Source: Clostridium sp. UBA1056 (lineage in GTDB: Bacteria > Bacillota > Clostridia > Clostridiales > Clostridiaceae). From it: DNA of 23,571 nucleotides. The position numbers and the translations under genes were made by a program. Below the pieces are notes generated by a model. That model had not been told where the DNA came from, made no database searches, and worked only from the letters and a program-made list of their open reading frames with translations. Where the stretch lies: contig DCDL01000004.1 of NCBI GenBank assembly GCA_002316385.1, forward strand, positions 26,003-49,573, read 5' to 3'. Shown piece by piece: positions 1-6,963 of the stretch; positions within the stretch are counted from its first letter, which is position 1, and each line of letters begins with the position of its first letter.

Positions 1-535
1 GTTCGTTTCCAACACTCTTACATGCTTCAACTGCCTCTTCTATTTCTTCAATAGTTGCAATGCCTGTAGAAATTATCATGGGCTTACCTTTAGCTGCAGC
101 ATATTTAATAAGAGGTATATCTGTTATTTCAAAGGATGCAATTTTATATGCAGGTACCTCTAATTCTTCTAAAAAATCCACTGCTGACTTATCAAAAGGA
201 GTTGAAAAACATATTATATTTTCTTCTTTAGCTACATCCATAAGTTCTTTGTGCCATTCCCATGGAGTATATGCTTCTTGATAAAGTTTATGTAATGTCT
301 TTCCATCCCAAATTGTTCCTTGCTTAATTTGAAAATACTCATTATCACAATCTAAAGTTATCGTATCAGCTGTGTAGGTTTGAATCTTCACTGCATCTGC
401 ACCTACCCTTTTAGCTTCTTTTATCATTTTTTTTGCAACTTCTATATCCTGATTATGATTAGCTGATATTTCAGCTATAATAAAGCTTGGGGATTCAGTT
501 GAAATGATTTTATTATCTATATTTATACTTTTCAT
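1..535 (-). CDS. pseI: Pseudaminic acid synthase PseI, N-terminal part (cut by window edge)
   Basis: This frame is open from an ATG at 535 to the window edge and gives 178 residues without a stop. It begins MKSINIDNKI and carries FIIAEISANHNQ (about residues 18-29), the N-terminal signature of the NeuB/PseI/LegI synthases, followed by GADAVKIQTYTADTITLDC. The WDGKTLHKLYQEAYTPWEWH stretch is typical of PseI-like members. The family condenses phosphoenolpyruvate with a 6-deoxy-hexose, here expected to be 2,4-diacylamino-2,4,6-trideoxy-L-altrose, to give pseudaminic acid in the cytoplasm. An AAAGGAG ribosome site lies 7 bases before the ATG. It is the last visible gene of the run that starts with pseB. 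The C-terminal part of the barrel and the antifreeze-like domain lie outside the window. A NeuB or LegI role is less likely given the PseB/PseC neighbours. Confidence 0.9.
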   Translation of the reverse strand, partial: MKSINIDNKIISTESPSFIIAEISANHNQDIEVAKKMIKEAKRVGADAVKIQTYTADTITLDCDNEYFQIKQGTIWDGKTLHKLYQEAYTPWEWHKELMDVAKEENIICFSTPFDKSAVDFLEELEVPAYKIASFEITDIPLIKYAAAKGKPMIISTGIATIEEIEEAVEACKSVGNE

Positions 536-558
536 AGCTTCACTCCTTTAGCATATAA

Positions 559-583
559 GCTAGCGTAAAATTTTTACACTAGC
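559..583. repeat. Inverted repeat between the PseH-like gene and pseI
   Basis: Arms GCTAG-c-GTAAA (559-569) and TTTAC-a-CTAGC (573-583) pair with one mismatch around a 3-base loop. AT-rich flanks (TATAA at 554-558 and TTATA at 586-590) can extend the stem with a bulge. In the minus-strand transcript the hairpin sits just 5' of the pseI ribosome site, with no U-tract after it. It is therefore better read as an RNA-processing or stability hairpin than as a terminator. Confidence 0.4.
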
Positions 584-608
584 ATTTATAAATCATTATT
601 AAAAAAAC

Positions 609-1154
609 TTATTCTATACAGATTCTATCATATTTATAATCTTTTTTTATATTTTCCCATTTATCTCTTGTAATTCCCATTGTTACTATATCAAAAAAGT
701 CACCATTTTTATATATATGTTGCTTTAATGTTCCTTCAACTACTGAACCAAATTTTTCATGAATTGAAATAACCTTTTCATTAGATGTAAATACTTCACA
801 GCATAATTTATTAAGGTTTAAATCATCAAATACATAATCATATATATTGCACTCAAGAAGTGTTGCTATACCTCTTCCTCTAAATGATGTATCTCCTATA
901 TAATACGCCCACGAGCATCTCTTGTTTTTATAATCAATATCGCAAATATTTATTAATCCTATTTTTACTCCATCAAATTTTATTATCCAATACTTTACAC
1001 TATCATTATCTTGTGTAGAATAAAACCATTTGAGTTGAGTCTCCATTGTTAATACTGGATCAGTATACATATATCTTGTCACTTCAGGCTTCATTCTCCA
1101 AGTCATTATAAGTTCCAAGTCAGCCTTATTTACTTTGCTCAATTCTAATGCCAT
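609..1154 (-). CDS. pseH: GNAT-family N-acyltransferase, PseH-like
   Basis: This is a 181-residue GNAT protein. It has an N-terminal TWRMKPEVTRYM segment typical of PseH/RimJ-like members, and an acyl-CoA pyrophosphate loop FRGRGIATLLE in the middle. In the Pse pathway PseH acylates the 4-amino group of the PseC product using acetyl-CoA. I place the start at the ATG at 1154 (MALELSKVNK), because GGAGGG at 1162-1167 stands 7 bases before it. An in-frame ATG at 1169 would overlap that ribosome site and has none of its own. The gene begins 14 bases after the stop of the MaoC-like gene, which suggests co-translation. Because of that neighbour the acyl donor may not be acetyl-CoA; (R)-3-hydroxybutyryl-CoA is an inferred alternative. 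The GNAT call is firm, the exact substrate is not. Confidence 0.8.
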   Translation of the reverse strand: MALELSKVNKADLELIMTWRMKPEVTRYMYTDPVLTMETQLKWFYSTQDNDSVKYWIIKFDGVKIGLINICDIDYKNKRCSWAYYIGDTSFRGRGIATLLECNIYDYVFDDLNLNKLCCEVFTSNEKVISIHEKFGSVVEGTLKQHIYKNGDFFDIVTMGITRDKWENIKKDYKYDRICIE

Positions 1155-1168
1155 TATATTTCCCTCCA

Positions 1169-1576
1169 TTATTTAGGCGGAAGCACAATTGCTTCACCTA
1201 CTATAACATCAATGTCTTTATCATTATAGCATCTTGTTTTAAGTGTTAACCTGTTTTTTTCAATATTTATATCTATTACCTCAACTTCCGCAGTTATAAT
1301 ATCATCTACTCTTACAGGCTTAAGAAACTTTAAACTCTGCGAAAGATATATGGTTCCATAACCCGGAAATTTATTGCCTAATACACCTGAAATCAAACCC
1401 GATACCAATATTCCATGAACAATCCTACCATTAAATATGGTATTTTTTGCATATTCTTCATCCAAATGAACTGGATTGTCATCACCAGTCATTTCTGCAA
1501 ACTTTTTTACATAATCACTAGTAATTTGCCTAGTAATTCTTGCACTATCTCCTATTTTAAATTCAGTGATTTTCAT
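1169..1576 (-). CDS. MaoC-like (R)-specific enoyl-CoA hydratase
   Basis: This is a 135-residue single hot-dog-fold protein of the MaoC/PhaJ type. The hydratase signature is complete: TGDDNPVHLDEEYA at about residues 30-43, with the expected catalytic Asp32 and His37, followed by GRIVHGILVSGLIS. PhaJ-type enzymes hydrate short trans-2-enoyl-CoAs to (R)-3-hydroxyacyl-CoAs. The length matches stand-alone PhaJ/MaoC proteins. It sits inside the pseudaminic acid run, after the SpsF-type cytidylyltransferase and 14 bases before the PseH-like acyltransferase. No fatty-acid or PHA gene is near. Making (R)-3-hydroxybutyryl-CoA for N-acylation of the sugar is my inference from position plus family chemistry. 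The start ATG at 1576 has GGAGAGGATC upstream. Confidence 0.88.
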   Translation of the reverse strand: MKITEFKIGDSARITRQITSDYVKKFAEMTGDDNPVHLDEEYAKNTIFNGRIVHGILVSGLISGVLGNKFPGYGTIYLSQSLKFLKPVRVDDIITAEVEVIDINIEKNRLTLKTRCYNDKDIDVIVGEAIVLPPK

Positions 1577-1616
1577 TTATAGATCCTCTCCAAGCGACAA
1601 TTTATTTATATATATT

Positions 1617-2360
1617 TTATTCACCTAGCTTTTTCTGTTCTATATCATCATTTATATTCTTAATCTCAGGATATCTTTTCATTAAGTTCATAATATCATC
1701 AAAGTAAAACATTTCATCATATTTGTACAACTCTTTATAGATTCTAGTTATAACCTCAAAATCTTCAGGTGTATCTAATGTCCATCTATATTCAGAATAA
1801 TTAATAGGATTTTTAAATCCTATTAGCTTAAAAGTTTCTGGGTTTTGATAAATATATGGGGTCACGTGTTCACGCTCATATTGTTTATCAGCTTCATTAT
1901 AAGCCTTTTCAAGTATTTCAAATGGTATTATCTCAGCATCAAGCCCCCTTGGAAAAGTTCTTTCCAGAGTATTGCTCATATAATCAATCTCGTTATTTTT
2001 ATATAGTTCAATAAACCTCTCAAGCATGCTATCTATTATTCTTGGATCTATGACAGGACAATCAGAAGTAATTCTTATCACTATTTCTGAGCCATTTTCT
2101 TTAGCTGCATTATAGTATCTTGAAAGAACATCATTTTCACTTCCTCGATAGCAATTAACACTAAGTCTTTCTGCTTCCTCTGCAATCTTATTATCACATT
2201 CCCCAATAGTTGTTGCTATAATAATATCATTTAAAAGTTGACTTTTTCTTAATCTGTCTACCACATGTTCAAGAACAGTTTTCCCAAATATATTTTTCAT
2301 AACTTTTCCTGGTAATCTTGTGGACCCCATTCTTGCTTGAATAATTGCAGTTATCTTCAT
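1617..2360 (-). CDS. SpsF-type cytidylyltransferase, probable CMP-pseudaminic acid synthetase
   Basis: This 247-residue protein belongs to the SpsF family (COG1861-like). Its N-terminal nucleotide-binding signature is IIQARMGSTRLPGKVM (about residues 6-21). ITSDCPVIDP lies near residues 98-107, RGLDAEI near 138-144, and YRWTLDTPEDF near 191-201. These are sugar-nucleotide cytidylyltransferase features. In the nonulosonic acid pathway a CTP-dependent enzyme (PseF/NeuA/SpsF class) makes the CMP-sugar donor. Lying between pseC and pseI, this gene is the only candidate for that step in the window. It starts 9 bases after the pseC stop with a weak ribosome site (TAGGT), so it is probably translated by coupling. 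The family name rests on sequence; the Pse specificity rests on context. Confidence 0.82.
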   Translation of the reverse strand: MKITAIIQARMGSTRLPGKVMKNIFGKTVLEHVVDRLRKSQLLNDIIIATTIGECDNKIAEEAERLSVNCYRGSENDVLSRYYNAAKENGSEIVIRITSDCPVIDPRIIDSMLERFIELYKNNEIDYMSNTLERTFPRGLDAEIIPFEILEKAYNEADKQYEREHVTPYIYQNPETFKLIGFKNPINYSEYRWTLDTPEDFEVITRIYKELYKYDEMFYFDDIMNLMKRYPEIKNINDDIEQKKLGE

Positions 2361-2369
2361 TTAAAATAC

Positions 2370-3560
2370 CTACTTTCTGTAGTGGTTTATTACCTTTTTA
2401 ACCCCATCTATAACATCTTGTACATCTTCATATGTCATCTTAGGGAATAATGGGATAGTTATCATTCGTTCATAAAGTTCTTCTGCATTTTTACATAGCC
2501 CTTTTTCATATCCTAAACTTTTATAGTAAGGATGCAAATATACAGGAATATAATGAACATTTACTCCTATATTTTCAGCTTGTAAAGCTTCAAAAATTTC
2601 TTTTCTTGTGCAAGCTAATCTTTCTAAGTTAAGTTTAATTAAATATATATGCCATCCAGAATTAGAAAAATCAGCTTCATGTGGTATATTAATTTCTTCA
2701 ATATTCTTGAAGGCTTCATTATACTTCTTAACGATTTCTCTTCTTCTATTGACAAACTTGTCAATCTTATTCATTTGACTAATACCCAAGGCACATTGGA
2801 TATCAGTTATTCTATAATTGTAACCTAAATCTATCTGTTCATAATGCCATGGTCCATGATATTCATTCATCATCTCTTTATCTCTAGTTATTCCATGACT
2901 TCTAAAAAGGATCATTTTTTTATATAATTCCTCATCATCTGTAACTACCATGCCACCTTCACCACTAGTTATTGGTTTTACTGGATGAAAACTAAATTCT
3001 GTCATATGTGCTTTGGTTCCTACTCTTTTGCCTTTATATTCACTACCTAAAGCATGAGCTGAATCTTCTATTATAACTAGATTATGTTTATCTGCAATTT
3101 TTCTTATTTCATCTATATCTACTGATTGCCCCGTAAAGTCTACCGGAATTATAGCTTTAGTTTTATTTGTAATTTTCTTTTCTATTTCTTTTGGATCTAT
3201 ATTATATGTTTCAGGATCTATATCTACAAATACAGGGATTCCTCCACAATATAAAACACAATTTGCTGAAGCTGCAAAAGTTATAGGTGATACTATTACC
3301 TCATCACCTTCTTTTATACCAGCTGCATAACATGCCATATGCAGAGCTGCCGTTCCATTAGAAACAGCTACTGCATACTTTGCTCCTACATACTTTGCAA
3401 CTTTTTTCTCAAACTCACTAACTGAAGGACCAGTAGTTAAATAATCACCTTTAAGCACATTAACTACTGCTTCTATATCTTCTTCATCTATATTTTGTCT
3501 TCCATAAGTTAAATAAGTTTCTCTTATTGATTTTCCACCATTGATTGCTAATTCATCCAT
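2370..3560 (-). CDS. pseC: PseC, UDP-4-keto-6-deoxy-sugar 4-aminotransferase
   Basis: This is a 396-residue DegT/DnrJ/EryC1/StrS-family PLP aminotransferase of full length. It shows VSNGTAALHMA (residues 67-77), a PLP-contacting Asp in IIEDSAHALGSEYKGK (about 163-178), and the Schiff-base Lys195 in FHPVKPITSGEGG. The HPVKPI form of that motif is characteristic of the PseC subgroup. PseC aminates UDP-2-acetamido-2,6-dideoxy-beta-L-arabino-4-hexulose at C4 to give the altrosamine intermediate. The gene follows pseB by 16 bases and has AGAAGGGAAG as its ribosome site. Its pairing with an inverting 4,6-dehydratase makes the pathway assignment strong. Confidence 0.92.
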   Translation of the reverse strand: MDELAINGGKSIRETYLTYGRQNIDEEDIEAVVNVLKGDYLTTGPSVSEFEKKVAKYVGAKYAVAVSNGTAALHMACYAAGIKEGDEVIVSPITFAASANCVLYCGGIPVFVDIDPETYNIDPKEIEKKITNKTKAIIPVDFTGQSVDIDEIRKIADKHNLVIIEDSAHALGSEYKGKRVGTKAHMTEFSFHPVKPITSGEGGMVVTDDEELYKKMILFRSHGITRDKEMMNEYHGPWHYEQIDLGYNYRITDIQCALGISQMNKIDKFVNRRREIVKKYNEAFKNIEEINIPHEADFSNSGWHIYLIKLNLERLACTRKEIFEALQAENIGVNVHYIPVYLHPYYKSLGYEKGLCKNAEELYERMITIPLFPKMTYEDVQDVIDGVKKVINHYRK

Positions 3561-3576
3561 TGGTTATCTTCCCTTC

Positions 3577-4635
3577 TTATTTAGTAGCTGCACCTTCATC
3601 AAAATCTATACCATTAATTTTATAAGCATTAAAAAGTCCTAATTTATACATTTCTCTTCTCAATTCATCTACTGTAAGCCATTCTGAATTGCTTCCCGAA
3701 TCATATTCAAACCCTTCTCTTATTAACTTTCCACCTGGTGTAAAATACTTATCAAAACTCCACCAATCAAAATGCGGATAAATAATATAATGTTTTTCAT
3801 ATTCATAAGTCGTTCTAGAATCATCTCTTGTTACCATAACTTCATGTAACTTCTCACCTTCTCTAATACCAACTTCATTTATAACAACATCATCAATCAT
3901 TGCCTTAGCTAAATCAGTAATAGTAAATGAAGGTATTTTAGATATGTACGTTTCTCCACCTTTTGATTCTTCTAATGCTTTAAATACTAGCTCTACACCT
4001 TCTTCTAAAGTTATCCAGAATCTTGTCATTCTGCAATCAGTTATTGGCAGTTCTTTTGCTCCTTTCTCAATTAATGATTGAAAGAAAGGAATAACTGATC
4101 CTCTACTTCCTGCTACATTACCGTATCTAACAACAGAAAATATAGTACCATTTCCCCCTGAATAAGCATTGGCTGATATAAATAGTTTATCTGATACCAA
4201 TTTTGTACCACCGTATAGATTGATAGGATTAACAGCCTTGTCAGTAGAAAGTGCAACTACTTTTTTTACCCCTCTATCTAAAGCTGCATCTATTATATTT
4301 TGCGCTCCATTAATATTAGTCTTTATAGCTTCAAAAGGATTATATTCACAAGCTGGCACTTGCTTCATAGCTGCTGCATGTATAATATAGTCTACTCCAT
4401 TAAAAGCTCTATATAGTCTTTCCTTATCTCTAATATCCCCTATAAAGAATCTAATCTTGTTTACTTTATCAGGATACTTTTGCGAAAATTCTTTTTTCAT
4501 TAAATCTTGTTTAAATTCATCTCTTGAATAAATAATTATTTTTTTAGGGTTGTACCTCTCTAAAATCATCTCAGTAAATTTTTTTCCGAAAGAACCTGTT
4601 CCTCCAGTGATTAAAATTGATGCATTATCTAACAT
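3577..4635 (-). CDS. pseB: PseB, UDP-N-acetylglucosamine 4,6-dehydratase (inverting)
   Basis: This is a 352-residue short-chain dehydrogenase-fold protein. The NAD(P) loop TGGTGSFGKKF covers residues 10-20. AAMKQVPACEYNP (88-100) and STDKAVNPINLYGGTK (130-145) follow, the latter with the Tyr-x3-Lys pair at 141/145. These are hallmark PseB/FlaA1 motifs. The enzyme removes the 6-hydroxyl, oxidises C4 and inverts C5 of UDP-GlcNAc, the first Pse step. The C-terminus is somewhat extended (to GIDFDEGAATK). A strong AGGAGGAG ribosome site precedes the ATG. It starts 26 bases after the wecB stop and is followed at once by pseC. A general PglF/CapE-type dehydratase is unlikely at this size. Confidence 0.92.
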   Translation of the reverse strand: MLDNASILITGGTGSFGKKFTEMILERYNPKKIIIYSRDEFKQDLMKKEFSQKYPDKVNKIRFFIGDIRDKERLYRAFNGVDYIIHAAAMKQVPACEYNPFEAIKTNINGAQNIIDAALDRGVKKVVALSTDKAVNPINLYGGTKLVSDKLFISANAYSGGNGTIFSVVRYGNVAGSRGSVIPFFQSLIEKGAKELPITDCRMTRFWITLEEGVELVFKALEESKGGETYISKIPSFTITDLAKAMIDDVVINEVGIREGEKLHEVMVTRDDSRTTYEYEKHYIIYPHFDWWSFDKYFTPGGKLIREGFEYDSGSNSEWLTVDELRREMYKLGLFNAYKINGIDFDEGAATK

Positions 4636-4661
4636 AATTATCTCCTCCTATATTGGTTTAT

Positions 4662-5759
4662 TTATAAATTTTGAATCAGAGTATCCACTATCCTCTTACT
4701 TGCAAACCCATCGCCATATGGGTTACTTGCATGACTCATTTTTTCATACTCTGTTTTATCCTCAAGCAATAGCTTAAATGTATTGTAAATAGTATCTTCA
4801 TCAGTGCCCACAAGCTTTAATGTACCTGCAACTATACCTTCTGGTCTTTCTGTTGTATCTCTCATTACAAGAACAGGTTTACCTAAACTTGGAGCCTCTT
4901 CTTGAATTCCACCACTGTCGGTTAAAATTAAGTAAGATCTTGACAAGAAGTTGTGAAAATCTAGCACATCTAAAGGCTCTATTATTCTTACCCTATCACA
5001 ATCTCCAAGAATTTCATTTGCTGCCGCTCTTACTACAGGGTTCATATGTATAGGATAGATTGCTTTAATGTCTGGTGTCTCATCAACTATTTTCTTAATA
5101 GCTCTAAACATATTTCTCATAGGCTCTCCTAAATTTTCTCTTCTATGAGCGGTTATCATAATAAGCCTACTACCTTCTGTCCATTTAAGTTGTTCATGCG
5201 TATAGCCTTCTCTAACAGTAGTTTTTAAAGCATCAATAGCAGTATTTCCAGTAACATATATTGAATTAAGTTCTTTACCTTCTTTAAGTAAATTCTCTTT
5301 TGATAGTTCTGTTGGCGCAAAATTATACTTTGCTATAATCCCAACAGCTTGTCTGTTAAATTCTTCTGGATATGGTGAATATATATTATAAGTTCTAAGG
5401 CCTGCTTCAACATGTCCAATTGGTATCTGTAAATAAAAACAAGCTAAAGCTGTTACAAAAGTTGTTGACGTATCTCCATGAACTAACACCACATCTGGCT
5501 TAGTTTCTTCAAGCACCTCTTTAATTTTGTTTAAAATATTTGTTGTTACATGAAAAAGTGTTTGTTTATCCTTCATTATAGATAAGTCATAATCAGGTAT
5601 AACCTCAAAAGCTTCAAGCACCTGATCTAACATTTGACGGTGCTGTCCAGTTACACAAACAATTGTTTTGATATTTTTTCGTGTCTTAAGTTCTTTTACC
5701 AAAGGACACATTTTTATTGCTTCTGGCCGTGTCCCAAAAACGAGCATTACTTTTTTCAT
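4662..5759 (-). CDS. wecB: UDP-N-acetylglucosamine 2-epimerase (non-hydrolysing)
   Basis: This is a 365-residue protein of the WecB/MnaA family. Its marks are GTRPEAIKMCPL at residues 9-20, HVEAGLRTYN, AHRRENLG, and the C-terminal TDSGGIQEEAPSLGKPVLV with RDTTERPEG, which bind UDP and the sugar. It interconverts UDP-GlcNAc and UDP-ManNAc in the cytoplasm. UDP-ManNAc could enter the polymer directly, go to UDP-ManNAcA through a 6-dehydrogenase, or serve a teichoic-acid linkage unit. The gene lies between the last glycosyltransferase and pseB. GCAGG about 10 bases before the ATG is a mediocre ribosome site. Confidence 0.93.
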   Translation of the reverse strand: MKKVMLVFGTRPEAIKMCPLVKELKTRKNIKTIVCVTGQHRQMLDQVLEAFEVIPDYDLSIMKDKQTLFHVTTNILNKIKEVLEETKPDVVLVHGDTSTTFVTALACFYLQIPIGHVEAGLRTYNIYSPYPEEFNRQAVGIIAKYNFAPTELSKENLLKEGKELNSIYVTGNTAIDALKTTVREGYTHEQLKWTEGSRLIMITAHRRENLGEPMRNMFRAIKKIVDETPDIKAIYPIHMNPVVRAAANEILGDCDRVRIIEPLDVLDFHNFLSRSYLILTDSGGIQEEAPSLGKPVLVMRDTTERPEGIVAGTLKLVGTDEDTIYNTFKLLLEDKTEYEKMSHASNPYGDGFASKRIVDTLIQNL

Positions 5760-5803
5760 AACTTTTTACCTGCTTTCTAAATTTATGCTATTAATGATAG
5801 ATT

Positions 5804-6904
5804 TTATCTTATATCACTTGCTATGTAATTTTTCGATGATAAAATTTTAAAAACACTTTCTAATTCATCCTTATTTTTAGGAATAAATATCTTATTGGGT
5901 TTATAATTAGAAATCACATTTCGAAAATAAAGCGTTGAAAAAGCATTCTCATATCTATTAGTATTCATTAAGCCAAGAAAAATAATATAAGGACATTTTT
6001 CTTTTAATATATATGGCGTTAGACAACTGGTAGAACACATAGATACTAATATTTTATCGTCGATATCAATATTAAAAAATACAGACTCAAAAGTATTTCC
6101 GCTTTTATCTATTTCAAAAGAATCCGATTCGTATATTGGGCTAACTCTAGGATGGTTTTTTAAAACCACTTCGCTATTTCTATAATATTTTTTACATAAT
6201 TCTATGAAAACTTTTGTATTTTCATAGGATGATGGTATACCTCCTTGATCTAAATAAATAATTTTACTCATATTATATTTATTAATTAAGCAATCATCCA
6301 GATGCTCTGAAAATAATTTTTCAATTACCTCTGCACTATTTATCTTAACTTTTACAATATCTAAATTTGAATCATCAATAAATTCGGGTTGATAACAAAA
6401 TATTTTTTTTAACTTTTCCCAAAAAAAAGTTCCATATAATAATTTACTAATCTTTTCATATAAAAAATGTTTCTTACCTTTAAGGTATCCTTTTGCATAT
6501 GTTCCCACTCCATCATCATATACAAATAATTCAAGAGAATTATTTAGTTCATAAAAGTAGTTGTAAGTTATATTGCACCCAATATTTTCTGATGGTATAA
6601 ATAAAGAGTCATACTTTATATTTTTATTGGCAACTTTTCTAATTGACCTTTTTCCTTTTATCAAATTAATTACTAAAGATGTTTTTATTAGTAATTTATT
6701 TGATTTAGAATAGTCATCAAACAAAAAATCGTAATGATAAATATGGATCTTATCGTTATATTTTCTTATTATTGATAAATATCTTTTCATGTTTCTATGA
6801 AGCAATACTATGTGATTTATATCATCTTTGTAGTAATCTTCTATTATATTTAAACAATTCATTAGTTGGAAAGGGGTATGTACCAAATACAAATTCTTAT
6901 TCAT
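5804..6904 (-). CDS. Glycosyltransferase with sialyltransferase-type motifs (GT52-like), candidate nonulosonic acid transferase
   Basis: This is a 366-residue soluble protein without clear membrane segments. It opens with LYLVHTPFQLMNCLNII (residues 5-21), like the N-terminus of GT52 lipooligosaccharide sialyltransferases and of the polysialyltransferase-like family. Three motifs known from bacterial sialyltransferases appear in the right order: a D/E-D/E-G motif in VYDDGVGTYAKG (128-139), an HP motif in KNHPR (249-253), and a Ser/Thr motif in SMCSTSC (288-294). In those enzymes the first acts in base catalysis and the other two bind CMP. With Pse-activating genes directly downstream, I infer that it transfers CMP-pseudaminic acid (or a relative) to the repeat unit. 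The GT52-like assignment is from memory of the motifs. The gene is markedly AT-rich, like its two upstream neighbours. Confidence 0.7.
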   Translation of the reverse strand: MNKNLYLVHTPFQLMNCLNIIEDYYKDDINHIVLLHRNMKRYLSIIRKYNDKIHIYHYDFLFDDYSKSNKLLIKTSLVINLIKGKRSIRKVANKNIKYDSLFIPSENIGCNITYNYFYELNNSLELFVYDDGVGTYAKGYLKGKKHFLYEKISKLLYGTFFWEKLKKIFCYQPEFIDDSNLDIVKVKINSAEVIEKLFSEHLDDCLINKYNMSKIIYLDQGGIPSSYENTKVFIELCKKYYRNSEVVLKNHPRVSPIYESDSFEIDKSGNTFESVFFNIDIDDKILVSMCSTSCLTPYILKEKCPYIIFLGLMNTNRYENAFSTLYFRNVISNYKPNKIFIPKNKDELESVFKILSSKNYIASDIR

Positions 6905-6963
6905 AAAAATCTTCCTATCATAATATTAATATTGTTGTCTTTGCAGACCAGATTTATATTGCT

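Noticed and set aside
60..281. Small plus-strand ORF near the left end
   Set aside because: It is antisense to the partial pseI frame, which has clear family motifs and a ribosome site.
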